Assembly: GCA_019163375.1 (NCBI GenBank) | Contig: JAFLKK010000019.1 | Span: 211,486-275,485 of the forward strand | Source: Paludibacter sp. | GTDB lineage: Bacteria; Bacteroidota; Bacteroidia; Bacteroidales; Paludibacteraceae | Direction: 5' to 3' | Length of the DNA: 64,000 nucleotides | Shown here: positions 34,430 to 43,127 of the stretch, one piece after another | Position numbering within the stretch: the first letter of the stretch is position 1 | How the letters are laid out: every line of letters begins with the position of its first letter | Position numbers and translations under genes: made by a program | The notes under the pieces: model-generated | What the model saw: the letters and a program-made list of their open reading frames with translations, nothing else | Told to the model about the DNA's origin: nothing | The model's database searches: none

Positions 34430-34479
34430 CCAAAAAAGTATGAATTGACCTTTCGATTTTTCATCTGCATAAATTATCG

Positions 34480-34487
34480 TATCTTTG
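34480..34487 (+). promoter_or_regulatory. Bacteroidota -7 promoter box for era
   Basis: TATCTTTG is a full match to TAnnTTTG, 83 bp before the era start. The leader contains the short repeat GATAACTGATAACTGA just before the gene. Confidence 0.6.
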
Positions 34488-34570
34488 TAGCAAAAATGGA
34501 GTGAACAGTGATTTTGTATAGGTCTTAACGGATCGATGACTAATGGCTGATAACTGATAACTGAAAAAAA

Positions 34571-35452
34571 ATGCATAAATCAGGTTTTGTAAATATTGTT
34601 GGAAATCCCAATGTAGGTAAATCTACTTTAATGAATGCCCTAGTTGGTGAGCGAATCTCTATCATCACTTCTAAAGCTCAGACTACGCGTCATCGTATTT
34701 TGGGTATTGTAAATGGTGAGGACTTCCAAATTGTGTATTCAGATACTCCCGGAGTGTTGAAACCTAACTACCGTCTGCAGGAATCTATGCTTAATTTTTC
34801 GCGTTCTGCATTGACCGATGCTGATGTGTTGTTGTATGTAACAGATGTATTTGATACTTACGAGAAAAATGAAGACTTCGTAGAAAAGGTAAAACTGAAC
34901 CCTGCGCCACTATTGCTTATTATCAACAAAATAGATCTTATTGATCAGGAAAAACTGGAAGTATTGGTTGATAAATGGAAGGCTTTATTGCCTCGAGCCG
35001 AGATCTATCCTGTTTCTGCTATCGAAAAATTCAATGTAGATACGTTGTTTAGTCGTATTAAGGCTTTGTTACCCGAATCGCCGGCATTCTTCGATAAAGA
35101 TCAATTGACGGATAAACCTGCACGTTTTTTCGTAACTGAAATTATTCGTGAAAAGATTTTGATGAATTATGATAAGGAGATTCCTTATTCGGTTGAAGTA
35201 GAGGTAGAGCAATTTGAAGAAGATGACAGACTCATCCGTATTAATGCCGTTATCTATGCCGAGCGCGATTCACAAAAAGGAATCTTGATTGGTCATGGTG
35301 GTAAGTCGCTCAAAAAAGTGGGTACCGAAGCGCGTAAAGACATGGAAGTGTTTTTCGACAAGAAAGTGTTTCTGGAATTATTCGTAAAAGTGGAAAAAGA
35401 CTGGCGAAACAAAGACCTGAAATTGAAAGGTTTCGGCTACAATTTGGACTAA
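34571..35452 (+). CDS. era: GTPase Era, 16S rRNA maturation
   Basis: Era is an essential GTPase that binds the 3' end of 16S rRNA during small-subunit assembly. The 293-residue protein has G1 GNPNVGKST, G2 around TTRHRILGI, G3 DTPG, G4 NKID and a C-terminal KH domain with IYAERDSQKGILIGHGGKSL. The length and motif order are standard. It has its own promoter and a terminator at about 35527-35573. Confidence 0.96.
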   Translation: MHKSGFVNIVGNPNVGKSTLMNALVGERISIITSKAQTTRHRILGIVNGEDFQIVYSDTPGVLKPNYRLQESMLNFSRSALTDADVLLYVTDVFDTYEKNEDFVEKVKLNPAPLLLIINKIDLIDQEKLEVLVDKWKALLPRAEIYPVSAIEKFNVDTLFSRIKALLPESPAFFDKDQLTDKPARFFVTEIIREKILMNYDKEIPYSVEVEVEQFEEDDRLIRINAVIYAERDSQKGILIGHGGKSLKKVGTEARKDMEVFFDKKVFLELFVKVEKDWRNKDLKLKGFGYNLD

Positions 35453-35526
35453 CTAAGACAGTCTAAATCCATTTCATAACTGAAATTTAATTTCCATTTC
35501 GGAATTTAAAATTGAAATAATAAAAC

Positions 35527-35573
35527 TCCCGCAAGATGTTGAAGGTACTGTTGTATTTTTGAGCTTAGCGGGA
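35527..35573 (+). terminator. Probable terminator after era
   Basis: TCCCGCAAG (35527-35535) pairs with CTTAGCGGGA (35564-35573, one bulged A) across a long loop, followed by a T-run (TTTTTTG). The longest sdaA frame would begin inside it, which supports the later sdaA start. Confidence 0.6.
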
Positions 35574-35627
35574 TTTTTTGTTTCGTATCGTATATCAATC
35601 AGAATATATAAATGTTTATCTCAATAT

Positions 35628-36839
35628 ATGGAAAGCATAAAATCTATTTTTCGTATCGGTCATGGTCCTTCGAGTAGTCACACCATGGGCCCGAAACTGG
35701 CAGCAGAACAATTCAAATCAGAAACCCCTACTGCCGCATTTTATCGTGTTAGCTTGTACGGAAGTCTGGCTGCCACGGGTAAAGGACACTTTACGGATAA
35801 AGCCATTACTGATGCATTGCTACCCTTATCCGTTCAATTTCAATGGTTTCCTGAGATTGTATTGCCGTTTCATACCAACGGGATGAAGTTCGAAGCGTTG
35901 GATGCGAATGCTGAATTGATCAAAGATTGGATAGTGTACAGCGTTGGTGGTGGTAAGATAAGTGACGAAAATTCGCATTTAGTCGAGCGGCATGTTTACG
36001 AACATCATACCATGTCGGAAATTTTGCCGTGGGTAGAAAATCGTGGGAAGACCTATTGGGAATATGTGCAGGATCATGAAGAGTCGGACTTGTGGGATTA
36101 TCTGAATGAGGTTTGGAAAACCATGCAGCAGTCTATTCAGGAGGGACTGGACAACGATGGCGTTTTACCGGGTGAACTCAACCTTCGACGTAAAGCTGCA
36201 TCGTATTGGGTAAAGGCCAAAAGTTATAAGGTAAGTTTGCAGAATAGATGCTTGATAATGGCCTATGCATTAGCTGTATCGGAACAAAATGCGAGTGGCG
36301 GTAAGGTTGTTACTGCTCCAACGTGCGGTTCGGCAGGCGTATTGCCGGCCATTATGTTTCATTTAAAAACCAACCATCAATTTTCCGATAAAAACATTCT
36401 TCAGGCTTTGGCTACAGCGGGTTTGTTTGGTGGGGTGATTAAAAACAATGCCTCCATTTCCGGGGCTGAGGTGGGTTGTCAGGGTGAAATAGGTTCGGCT
36501 TGTGCAATGGCTGCTGCAGCAGCTAATCAGGTGTTTGGAGGCAGTCCGCAACAAATTGAGTACGCTGCCGAAATGGGACTGGAACACCATCTGGGGTTAA
36601 CCTGCGATCCTGTTTGCGGTTTGGTGCAAATCCCCTGTATTGAGCGCAACTCATTTGCTGCTTTGCGTGCGCTAGATGCTAATCTGGCGTCGATGCTTTC
36701 GGATGGTAAGCATATTATAAGCTTTGATAAAGTAGTTGAAACCATGAGAATTACAGGCCATGACTTGCCAAGTCTTTACAAAGAAACGGCCGAAGGTGGA
36801 TTGGCAATTGTAGGTAGACCCAAAATGGATATTTGCTGA
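35628..36839 (+). CDS. sdaA: L-serine ammonia-lyase (serine dehydratase), single-chain
   Basis: An oxygen-sensitive [4Fe-4S] enzyme that deaminates L-serine to pyruvate and ammonia. The 403-residue protein combines the beta and alpha domains of the family in one chain. The beta part begins MESIKSIFRIGHGPSSSHTM (the GPSSSHTMGP signature). The alpha part has the catalytic cluster cysteines in APTCGSAGVLPA and CDPVCGLVQIPCIERN. The longest frame starts 69 bp earlier inside the era terminator; the ATG at 35628 is preferred. It fits with kbl, tdh and gcvP as an amino-acid catabolic theme. Confidence 0.94.
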   Translation: MESIKSIFRIGHGPSSSHTMGPKLAAEQFKSETPTAAFYRVSLYGSLAATGKGHFTDKAITDALLPLSVQFQWFPEIVLPFHTNGMKFEALDANAELIKDWIVYSVGGGKISDENSHLVERHVYEHHTMSEILPWVENRGKTYWEYVQDHEESDLWDYLNEVWKTMQQSIQEGLDNDGVLPGELNLRRKAASYWVKAKSYKVSLQNRCLIMAYALAVSEQNASGGKVVTAPTCGSAGVLPAIMFHLKTNHQFSDKNILQALATAGLFGGVIKNNASISGAEVGCQGEIGSACAMAAAAANQVFGGSPQQIEYAAEMGLEHHLGLTCDPVCGLVQIPCIERNSFAALRALDANLASMLSDGKHIISFDKVVETMRITGHDLPSLYKETAEGGLAIVGRPKMDIC

Positions 36840-36997
36840 TACGATATTGATGAGATTAACTTGAAAATAATGTGTGTTTGAAGGTTTATATTCGGTTAAT
36901 TATTCCTACTTTTACAAATAATATTAGGGATAAATAAGAACCTTATTAATGCTCAATTGTTTTAATCTCAGTCATTCATCTATAAATATATAAAATC

Positions 36998-37207
36998 ATG
37001 AAAAATCCTGTCGGTCTTTTGGCAGCCTTTTTAGGAGGCGCAGTAATTGGTGGTGCTCTAGGTTTACTTTTTGCCCCCGAAAGTGGAGAAGAAACACGTA
37101 AGAAAATTGCAGAAGCACTCGAAAAAAGAGGCATTAAGCTTAGCAAAAGTGAAATGGAAGATTTGGTTGACGAAATCAAATCTGAAATGAGTCCCGAAGC
37201 AAAATGA
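36998..37207 (+). CDS. YtxH-like small membrane protein
   Basis: A 69-residue protein with one N-terminal transmembrane helix (LLAAFLGGAVIGGALGLLFA) followed by the typical YtxH motif PESGEETRKKIAEALEKRG and a charged helical tail. YtxH-type proteins are stress-related in other bacteria; their role is not known. It is the first of three closely spaced genes (36998, 37227, 37594) that look like an operon. A near-match to the -7 box (TACTTTTA, 36907-36914) lies upstream. Confidence 0.8.
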   Translation: MKNPVGLLAAFLGGAVIGGALGLLFAPESGEETRKKIAEALEKRGIKLSKSEMEDLVDEIKSEMSPEAK

Positions 37208-37226
37208 TTTTTTAAACTATCCAGGC

Positions 37227-37589
37227 ATGACTAATAATCAAGATCCCTCAACAAATTTTCAACAACTGTATGATGATGTCAAGAAATATGTTGAGTTACA
37301 AACCGAATATATCAAGGTTGATTTTGTAGAAAAGTTGACGATTCTTTTGTCGGCTTTGTTGATAATCACCCTGATACTCGTTTTGGCGATAGGGGCACTT
37401 TTCTACCTGTTTTTTTCCCTGGCTTATGTACTTGAGCCTGTTTTGGGGAGTTTGGCGCTTAGCTTTGGCATTATTTCAGGCATTTATGTTGTGTTAATAG
37501 TGTTTTTTGTCTTGTTGCGCAGGCAAATCGTAATCAATCCGTTGGTGAAGTTTCTTACCAACCTGTTTTTGACAAAACCCAATAAATAA
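37227..37589 (+). CDS. Holin-like superfamily membrane protein (DUF1469/Phage_holin_3_6 type)
   Basis: A 120-residue protein with two transmembrane helices (about 42-64 and 70-97) after a charged helix (LYDDVKKYVELQTEYIKVDF). This pattern matches the DUF1469/Phage_holin_3_6 family, which is common in chromosomes and is not necessarily a phage holin. It lies 19 bp after the YtxH-like gene and 4 bp before the next small gene, which indicates co-expression at the membrane. Confidence 0.75.
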   Translation: MTNNQDPSTNFQQLYDDVKKYVELQTEYIKVDFVEKLTILLSALLIITLILVLAIGALFYLFFSLAYVLEPVLGSLALSFGIISGIYVVLIVFFVLLRRQIVINPLVKFLTNLFLTKPNK

Positions 37590-37593
37590 ACGT

Positions 37594-37848
37594 ATGGAAA
37601 TAGTACCAACTTCAACTCAGCAGAAAAAAGTGAACGGTTTGGATGAGTTGTCTCTTCGAAAAATAGAATTGAAAGAGCAGATTCAACATCAGAAAATAAT
37701 AATTGTCGATTCGTCTCAGCAGCTACTTTCACCAACGTCAGTAGCATCATATATTTTTGGACGATTTACCAAGGGTCTGAATATGTTAGATGGAGTAATG
37801 ATAGGTTTTAAAATGATTCGCTCCTTACGACGTGTTTTCAGAAAATAA
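37594..37848 (+). CDS. Hypothetical protein, third gene of the YtxH operon
   Basis: An 84-residue protein with a Glu/Lys/Gln-rich helix (LSLRKIELKEQIQHQKIIIV) and a basic amphipathic C-terminus (FKMIRSLRRVFRK). No family is recognised. It starts 4 bp after the holin-like gene and is followed by a terminator, so it is the last gene of the three-gene operon. Confidence 0.65.
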   Translation: MEIVPTSTQQKKVNGLDELSLRKIELKEQIQHQKIIIVDSSQQLLSPTSVASYIFGRFTKGLNMLDGVMIGFKMIRSLRRVFRK

Positions 37849-37870
37849 GGTCGTTAAGCTATAAAACAAC

Positions 37871-37905
37871 AAAAGCGCGTTTCCCGATATGGAAGACGCG
37901 CTTTT
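37871..37905 (+). terminator. Terminator of the YtxH operon
   Basis: AAAAGCGCGT (37871-37880) pairs with ACGCGCTTTT (37896-37905), with further TTCC/GGAA pairing inside, then a T-run. It may also serve the convergent rnz. Confidence 0.82.
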
Positions 37906-37934
37906 TTGTCGGATTTCGATTCGCAGGTATATGT

Positions 37935-38849
37935 CTAGAACTCGTATTCGGTCAAATCTTCGCCTAAAACTGTATTCTCAAAAACGGCTGTTGCTTCGGC
38001 CAATAGCTCATTTTGATGAATGTAGCGTGCTGAATAATGACCAATGATTAGTTTTTTTACCTTCGCCTTTTTTGCAATTTCAGCGGCCTGTCGCGCTGTG
38101 GAATGTTGGGTGTTTTTAGCCCGAACCAATTCGTCGTCCATAAAAGTGGCTTCGTGAAACAAGCAGTCAACACCTTCAATTATCGGAATTATTTTTTCGG
38201 AATAGGCAGTGTCCGAGCAATATGCAAATCGTTTCGGAGGTTCGCACTCGGTGGTCAGCAGCGAGTTTGACACGATTTCACCCTCTTCTGTTTCAAAGTC
38301 TTCACCTTGTTTTATTTTGGGGATTCGCCAGGTAGGTATTTTGTAAAAATCAATCATGCTGCGGATAATATGTCTGTCTTTTGGTTTCTCTTCGAACAGA
38401 AAACCACAACAAGGGACTCTGTGTTTCAGAGGTATGGAGAATACTTTCACCGATCTGTCCTCAAAAATTAATTCGTTTTTGCGGGGGTTAATGGCATGGA
38501 AAATGATTTTGAAAGGAAGGTCGGCACAAAAATAATTCAATTGCGGTTGCATGAGGATTTCTAGGTCGGCCTGAGCGTGAATATGTAAATCGGCTGTGCG
38601 ATTGAGCATTCCAAAGCTTGAAATAAGACCTATTAATCCAAAACAATGATCACCATGCAGGTGCGAAATGAAAACATGCCCCAGTCGGTTTGTTTTTACT
38701 CCCATTTGACGCATGCGAATCTGAGTTCCCTCGCCACAATCGATCAGAAACTGTTTGTCGCGCATTTCCAGTATTTGTGCCGTAGGGAAATTTTTCCGCG
38801 TGGGAAGTGCCGACCCGCAACCTAAAATTGAAATTGATGCTTTTTGCAT
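37935..38849 (-). CDS. rnz: Ribonuclease Z (tRNA 3' processing endonuclease)
   Basis: RNase Z removes the 3' trailer from tRNA precursors. The 304-residue short-form protein of the metallo-beta-lactamase fold has the zinc motif SHLHGDHCFGL, a start LGCGSALPTRKNFPTAQILE, the DCGEGTQIRMRQMG region, and a C-terminal HSTARQAAEIAKKA with IGHYSARY. All ligand positions expected of the family are visible. It is minus-strand, followed upstream by a GNAT gene on the same strand. Confidence 0.93.
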   Translation of the reverse strand: MQKASISILGCGSALPTRKNFPTAQILEMRDKQFLIDCGEGTQIRMRQMGVKTNRLGHVFISHLHGDHCFGLIGLISSFGMLNRTADLHIHAQADLEILMQPQLNYFCADLPFKIIFHAINPRKNELIFEDRSVKVFSIPLKHRVPCCGFLFEEKPKDRHIIRSMIDFYKIPTWRIPKIKQGEDFETEEGEIVSNSLLTTECEPPKRFAYCSDTAYSEKIIPIIEGVDCLFHEATFMDDELVRAKNTQHSTARQAAEIAKKAKVKKLIIGHYSARYIHQNELLAEATAVFENTVLGEDLTEYEF

Positions 38850-38903
38850 GGAGAATAATTACTTAAAACAGCTTTATAACTGTGGGATGAATTTTTTGTT
38901 GAC

Positions 38904-39473
38904 TTAAACGTGTGAAGCTTTATGTTGATCTTCTTTCAGTAAACTAAATACTTTCAAATCAACAAACCCGTTGGAATGAAGTTCACCATCACGTTCAATT
39001 CCTTCCACGGTAAATCCCAGTCTTTGTGCCACAGCCTGACTTTTTAAATTTTTTGTTGCTGCTTTTAATTGAATCCGATGTAAGTTCATGTCGTTAAATG
39101 CAAACTCTATTAAAGCTGTGCACGAACGTGTAATTATGCCTTTGTGTTGAAATTTTTCAGAAAGCCAGTAGCCAATCTCGGTTTTTCTATTGCCCAAGTC
39201 GGTATCTTTCAGTCCTATAATTCCTACAAATTGATTTTGATAGGATATGGTAAAAGTAAGGTCATGCGAGTGGGTGGCAATCGTGTTTTCGATAAATGTT
39301 TTGGTGTAGGCTATATCGTGCGTTTCTTCCACAAAAGGTAGCCACTCTTTCAGGTACTCTCGTTCGTTATCAATGGTATTGAAAATTGGCTCGGCATCCT
39401 CCGGTTCTACAACTTTAAGCCGAATGTCTTTGTCTACAATTATTTCAGTTTTATTGATATTCTGTGCCTCCAT
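38904..39473 (-). CDS. RimJ/RimL-type GNAT acetyltransferase
   Basis: A 189-residue acetyltransferase of the ribosomal-protein-serine/alanine acetyltransferase type. Visible are the start DIRLKVVEPEDAEPIFNTID, YLKEWLPFVEET, the acetyl-CoA-binding region IGYWLSEKFQHKGIITRSCT, and the C-terminal NLKSQAVAQRLGFTVEGIER. The natural substrate is unknown; it may be a protein N-terminus or an antibiotic-like amine. It sits 54 bp upstream of rnz on the same strand. Confidence 0.87.
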   Translation of the reverse strand: MEAQNINKTEIIVDKDIRLKVVEPEDAEPIFNTIDNEREYLKEWLPFVEETHDIAYTKTFIENTIATHSHDLTFTISYQNQFVGIIGLKDTDLGNRKTEIGYWLSEKFQHKGIITRSCTALIEFAFNDMNLHRIQLKAATKNLKSQAVAQRLGFTVEGIERDGELHSNGFVDLKVFSLLKEDQHKASHV

Positions 39474-39510
39474 TTTTGTGTAAAATTTATTTAGTCTTTA
39501 TGTATAAAAA

Positions 39511-39545
39511 AACCTGTGGCATGTTTAAAAAACAAGACACAGGTT
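39511..39545 (-). terminator. Terminator after the DUF937 gene
   Basis: AACCTGTG (39511-39518) pairs with CACAGGTT (39538-39545). On the minus strand the hairpin is followed by a T-run (TTTTTTATAC). It lies 22 bp after the stop of the DUF937 gene. Confidence 0.7.
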
Positions 39546-39566
39546 GATTTTGTATTGCGTAGGCTT

Positions 39567-40007
39567 TTATAATCCAATAAGGCCTTTCAACTTACCGAAA
39601 ATTCCGCTGGTATCACCACCTGTCAATGCGCCAAGGATGCCTTGTAAATCGAAACTGTTGTCGTTAGGGTCATTTGTTTTTGACGTAAGTTGCCCAATAA
39701 CCGTAGGGATTAGTGATTGAACGATTCCGTTCGCAGCGCTGTTTCCCAAGCCGAACTTTTTCATTAGTTCGCCGGCTACATTGCCCGAAATTTCGTTTAC
39801 TGTTGAGCCCTGAGCTGCACCATTGTTGCCGAGTAACTGAGTAACACTTTCCAGTCCGCCATTGCCGACCATGTTTTTTAAACTGTCAAAAATCGAAGTT
39901 GCGGCTGTTTCACAAGCTGCATCATTTTGTTCGTTTGGAATGGCCGGATTATCGATAATGGCCTCTTTTGCGTTTTCCTTTACCAGACTGATTAGATTTT
40001 CTAACAT
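39567..40007 (-). CDS. DUF937-family protein
   Basis: A 146-residue soluble Gly/Asn-rich protein (start MLENLISLVKENAKEAIIDN). The body has the family-like pattern of SIFDSLKNMVGNGGLESVTQ, FGLGNSAANGIVQSLIPTVI and a Gly-rich end GGDTSGIFGKLKGLIGL. DUF937 proteins have no established function. The longest frame starts 63 bp earlier with an N-terminus containing CIFCQNKY, which is not family-like; the ATG at 40007 is preferred. Confidence 0.75.
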   Translation of the reverse strand: MLENLISLVKENAKEAIIDNPAIPNEQNDAACETAATSIFDSLKNMVGNGGLESVTQLLGNNGAAQGSTVNEISGNVAGELMKKFGLGNSAANGIVQSLIPTVIGQLTSKTNDPNDNSFDLQGILGALTGGDTSGIFGKLKGLIGL

Positions 40008-40128
40008 AGTAATTAATTTTATTGGTTTATATTTGTTTTGACAAAAAATGCAGTTCAATAATCTTGCCAAAATTTTGATAACAATATAAGCCTATAATTG
40101 TTTGAAATATGCTATGTTGAGTGTCCGA

Positions 40129-40866
40129 CTAGATTCTGGTTTTCTTTTTCAACTCAAAGTCTCGTCCCAGGTATTTCTCACGTACCACTGGGTTATCGGC
40201 AAGTTCATGCGATGTTCCCTGGAATAAAATTCGTCCTTCGAAAAGTAGATAAGCTCTGTCGGTAATTGTAAGCGTTTCGTCCACATTGTGGTCGGTTATA
40301 AGTATGCCGATATTTTTATCTTTCAGCTTCCATACAATGTCCTGAATGTCCTGAACCGCGATTGGATCCACACCTGCAAATGGTTCGTCGAGCATGATAA
40401 AGCGGGGCTCGATAGCCAGACAGCGGGCAATTTCAGTTCTACGACGCTCACCTCCCGACAATCTGTCACCAATATTTTTGCGAACGTGATCCAGATTAAA
40501 TTCTGAAATAAGTATCTCCAGCTTTTCCTTCTGCTGCGCTTTGGTGAATTTCGTCATTTCCAATACCGATTTGATATTGTCTTCGACGGTCATTTTCCTG
40601 AATACGGAAGCCTCCTGGGCTAAATATCCGATTCCGCTTTGTGCGCGTTTGTATACCGGATAATTTGTAATCTCAACATCGTTCAGAAATATCTTACCCG
40701 AATTTGGTGTTACCAAGCCGGTAGTCATGTAAAAAGTAGTGGTTTTTCCGGCACCGTTGGGTCCTAGTAATCCAACAATTTCTCCCTGCTTTACATTGAT
40801 CGAAACGTCGTTTACTACCGTTCGTTTGCCGTATTTTTTAAATAAATTCTCGGTGCGAAGCACCAT
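40129..40866 (-). CDS. lptB: LPS export ABC transporter ATP-binding protein
   Basis: LptB is the cytoplasmic ATPase that powers lipopolysaccharide export by LptB2FG. The 245-residue protein has Walker [14 protein letters not shown], the Q-loop [13 protein letters not shown], signature [16 protein letters not shown], Walker [15 protein letters not shown] and the H-loop [10 protein letters not shown]. The ATG at 40866 ([20 protein letters not shown]) matches LptB N-termini; earlier in-frame ATGs at 40902 and 40881 exist, but 40902 overlaps the -7 box. An excellent promoter lies just upstream. Confidence 0.93.
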   Translation of the reverse strand: MVLRTENLFKKYGKRTVVNDVSINVKQGEIVGLLGPNGAGKTTTFYMTTGLVTPNSGKIFLNDVEITNYPVYKRAQSGIGYLAQEASVFRKMTVEDNIKSVLEMTKFTKAQQKEKLEILISEFNLDHVRKNIGDRLSGGERRRTEIARCLAIEPRFIMLDEPFAGVDPIAVQDIQDIVWKLKDKNIGILITDHNVDETLTITDRAYLLFEGRILFQGTSHELADNPVVREKYLGRDFELKKKTRI

Positions 40867-40899
40867 GCTGTCCTGTGTCATAAGCTTTGAATAGAAGCA

Positions 40900-40931
40900 C
40901 AAAAGTACACTTTTTTGTAACGATACACAAA
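40900..40931 (-). promoter_or_regulatory. Bacteroidota promoter (-33 TTTG and -7 TACTTTTG) for lptB
   Basis: On the minus strand TTTG (40928-40931) is followed after 20 bp by TACTTTTG (40900-40907). Both boxes and the spacing fit the Bacteroidota consensus exactly, making this one of the best promoters in the window. Confidence 0.8.
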
Positions 40932-41037
40932 AATGATTTAGGAAATTAATAACGACGCTTGTTTTTGTATTTTTCTACCCTGTTTATGGTATATAAAATA
41001 CGCATAAAATGGTATTTCATAGCCACTTTATACCCTG

Positions 41038-41045
41038 TATCTTTG
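41038..41045 (+). promoter_or_regulatory. Bacteroidota -7 promoter box for the DUF4395 gene
   Basis: TATCTTTG is a full match to TAnnTTTG. TTTC at 41014-41017, 20 bp upstream, is a 3 of 4 match to the -33 element. Confidence 0.6.
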
Positions 41046-41085
41046 CACTGTACAAATCAAATACTTCAATATAAAAATAGAAATT

Positions 41086-41538
41086 ATGAAAACATATGCC
41101 ATTTGCCCCATTTCCAACCAAAAAATCAATGAAACAGTTGCTCGTTTTAATGGATTGTTCACAGTGCTATTTCTAATCGCTTTTGCATTGACAAGTAACT
41201 TGTTTATCATAAGCTCTTTGTTGGTTGACTTTTTATTGAGAGCCACCAATAATTCTAAATACAGCGCATTTACCATTCTTTCAAAAATTCTGGTGAAACG
41301 ATTTGCATTGAAAGAGCGCTTTATTAATGCCGGACCAAAAGTTTTTGCGGCACGTATTGGACTCGTATTTAGTGTTTCGATTTTAGTGAGTAGTCTTTTC
41401 GGATTTGAGACTACCTCGTACGCATTGACAGCTGTGTTCGGGGTTTGTGCGTTTCTCGAATCAGCTTTCGGATTATGTATTGCCTGCGAAATTTATCCAT
41501 TGATATATAAATTTACCTATCGCTCAAAATTGTCATAA
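41086..41538 (+). CDS. DUF4395-family membrane protein
   Basis: A 150-residue membrane protein with about four helices. The start MKTYAICPISNQKINETVAR and NGLFTVLFLIAFALTSN, plus a C-terminal CAFLESAFGLCIACEIYPLI (Cys pair near the end), are typical of DUF4395. Some family members occur with thioredoxin-like or sulfur-handling genes. No such neighbour is seen here, so no role is assigned. It has its own promoter and terminator. Confidence 0.82.
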   Translation: MKTYAICPISNQKINETVARFNGLFTVLFLIAFALTSNLFIISSLLVDFLLRATNNSKYSAFTILSKILVKRFALKERFINAGPKVFAARIGLVFSVSILVSSLFGFETTSYALTAVFGVCAFLESAFGLCIACEIYPLIYKFTYRSKLS

Positions 41539-41653
41539 CAATATAAGTAGTTACAGGTTACAAGTCTGTTCCTCTTATTACTTCTTATGAATTGAATCCA
41601 TATTTATTAAATGGATGAAAAATTAGTTTTGTTGTTAGTTTAAAATTAGTAGG

Positions 41654-41682
41654 AAAGGTCGTCTCCACAAGAGATGACCTTT
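41654..41682 (+). terminator. Terminator after the DUF4395 gene
   Basis: AAAGGTCGTCTC (41654-41665) pairs with GAGATGACCTTT (41671-41682, one G:T), followed by a T-run. It lies within a 309-bp gap that otherwise holds only the kbl promoter and leader. Confidence 0.8.
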
Positions 41683-41752
41683 TTTCATCTATGTAGGCGA
41701 TACATTCCAATTTTATTTGAATTTTTATTCAAATTATCTGCAAATAATTTAC

Positions 41753-41760
41753 TACATTTG
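41753..41760 (+). promoter_or_regulatory. Bacteroidota -7 promoter box for kbl-tdh
   Basis: TACATTTG is a full match to TAnnTTTG, 88 bp before the kbl start. Confidence 0.6.
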
Positions 41761-41847
41761 TTTCACCGAAACGGACAAGATACGCGCATAAAGTTCGTGT
41801 TTTCCGAAGGGATAAATGCTTATTAAGAATTATTAAATAACTAAACT

Positions 41848-43035
41848 ATGTATCAGGAATTTAAATTACATTTGCAAACAGAGCTGACCAATATAGAACA
41901 GGCCGGATTATACAAAAATGAACGCATTATAGTATCTCCGCAAGGTGCTGTGATTCGCGTAGCCGATGGAAAAGAGGTGCTGAATTTTTGTGCCAATAAT
42001 TATTTGGGATTGTCCAATAACCCTTCGTTGATAGAGGCGGCCAAAAAGGGACTGGATACTCACGGGTACGGCGTTTCGTCGGTGCGGTTTATTTGTGGAA
42101 CGCAGGATATTCATAAAGAGCTTGAAGCATCCATTGCCCGCTTTTTCGGAACGGAAGATACCATTTTGTATGCTGCCTGCTTTGATGCAAATGGTGGTGT
42201 TTTTGAGCCGCTGTTGACCGAAGAGGATGCCATTATTTCGGATGCGCTTAATCATGCTTCGATTATTGACGGTGTGCGACTTTGCAAAGCGCAACGCTAT
42301 CGCTATGCTAATGCTGATATGCAAGACCTGGAAGAGCAGTTGAAAGCGGCTCAGGCACAACGTTTCAGACTGATAGTAACTGACGGTGTTTTCTCGATGG
42401 ATGGTAATGTGGCTCCACTGGATAAGATAGTGGCACTGGCCGAAAAATACAATGCCATGGTGATGGTGGACGAGTCACACTCGGCAGGTGTGGTGGGCGA
42501 AACGGGTAGGGGAGTGACCGAACGTTACCAACTTCGCGGGAAGGTGGAAATTATTACCGGAACATTAGGCAAAGCTTTTGGTGGTGCGATAGGTGGATTT
42601 ACTACCGGGAAGAAAGAAATTATCGATTTGCTTCGTCAACGTTCGCGCCCGTATTTATTTTCCAATTCCATTCCACCAATGGTGGCTGCTGCGGGCATCA
42701 GAATGTTCGAAATGATGGATGAAACCAATGAATTACAGGACAAATTGCACAAAAATACTGCCTACTTTGTTGAACGAATGAAAGCGGCAGGTTTTGATAT
42801 TAAGCCTACAGAATCGGCTATTTGTGCGGTGATGTTGTACGATGCTAAATTATCGCAGGATATGGCTACCCGCTTGCTCGACGAAGGCATTTATGTAACC
42901 GGATTTTATTTTCCCGTTGTACCGAAGGGACAAGCGCGTATTCGCGTTCAGATTTCTGCAGCACATGAACCGGCGCATTTGGATAAATGTATTGCTGCGT
43001 TTACCAAGGTAGGGAAAGAGATGAAGGTGATTTAA
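41848..43035 (+). CDS. kbl: Glycine C-acetyltransferase (2-amino-3-ketobutyrate CoA ligase)
   Basis: A cytosolic PLP enzyme that splits 2-amino-3-ketobutyrate with CoA into glycine and acetyl-CoA, the second step of threonine breakdown. The 395-residue protein has the family features CANNYLGLSNNPSL, HGYGVSSVRFICGTQDIHKE, FSMDGNVAPLDKIVALAEKY, MVMVDESHSAG and the PLP lysine in ITGTLGKAFGGAIGGFTTGK. Its partner tdh follows 92 bp downstream. Confidence 0.95.
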   Translation: MYQEFKLHLQTELTNIEQAGLYKNERIIVSPQGAVIRVADGKEVLNFCANNYLGLSNNPSLIEAAKKGLDTHGYGVSSVRFICGTQDIHKELEASIARFFGTEDTILYAACFDANGGVFEPLLTEEDAIISDALNHASIIDGVRLCKAQRYRYANADMQDLEEQLKAAQAQRFRLIVTDGVFSMDGNVAPLDKIVALAEKYNAMVMVDESHSAGVVGETGRGVTERYQLRGKVEIITGTLGKAFGGAIGGFTTGKKEIIDLLRQRSRPYLFSNSIPPMVAAAGIRMFEMMDETNELQDKLHKNTAYFVERMKAAGFDIKPTESAICAVMLYDAKLSQDMATRLLDEGIYVTGFYFPVVPKGQARIRVQISAAHEPAHLDKCIAAFTKVGKEMKVI

Positions 43036-43076
43036 CTCGCTACGCTCGTGATATTTGCTTCGCGTTATTATTATTT

Positions 43077-43125
43077 AAATTAGTTCAACTAACCAACTAA
43101 TTAAGCAATTAACCAATCAACAATA
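43077..43125 (+). repeat. Low-complexity spacer repeat before tdh
   Basis: CAACTAACCAACTAATTAAG and AATTAACCAATCAAC form imperfect tandem words of about 8 bp just before the tdh start. Sequence just before it (43036-43049) shares CGCTACGCTCGT with the palindromic region near 18.84 kb. Confidence 0.4.
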
Positions 43126-43127
43126 AT

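Noticed and set aside
37227..37589. Holin of a prophage
   Set aside because: Although the fold family is called holin-like, there are no phage genes, lysins or integrases nearby, and the gene is part of a small membrane-stress-like operon.
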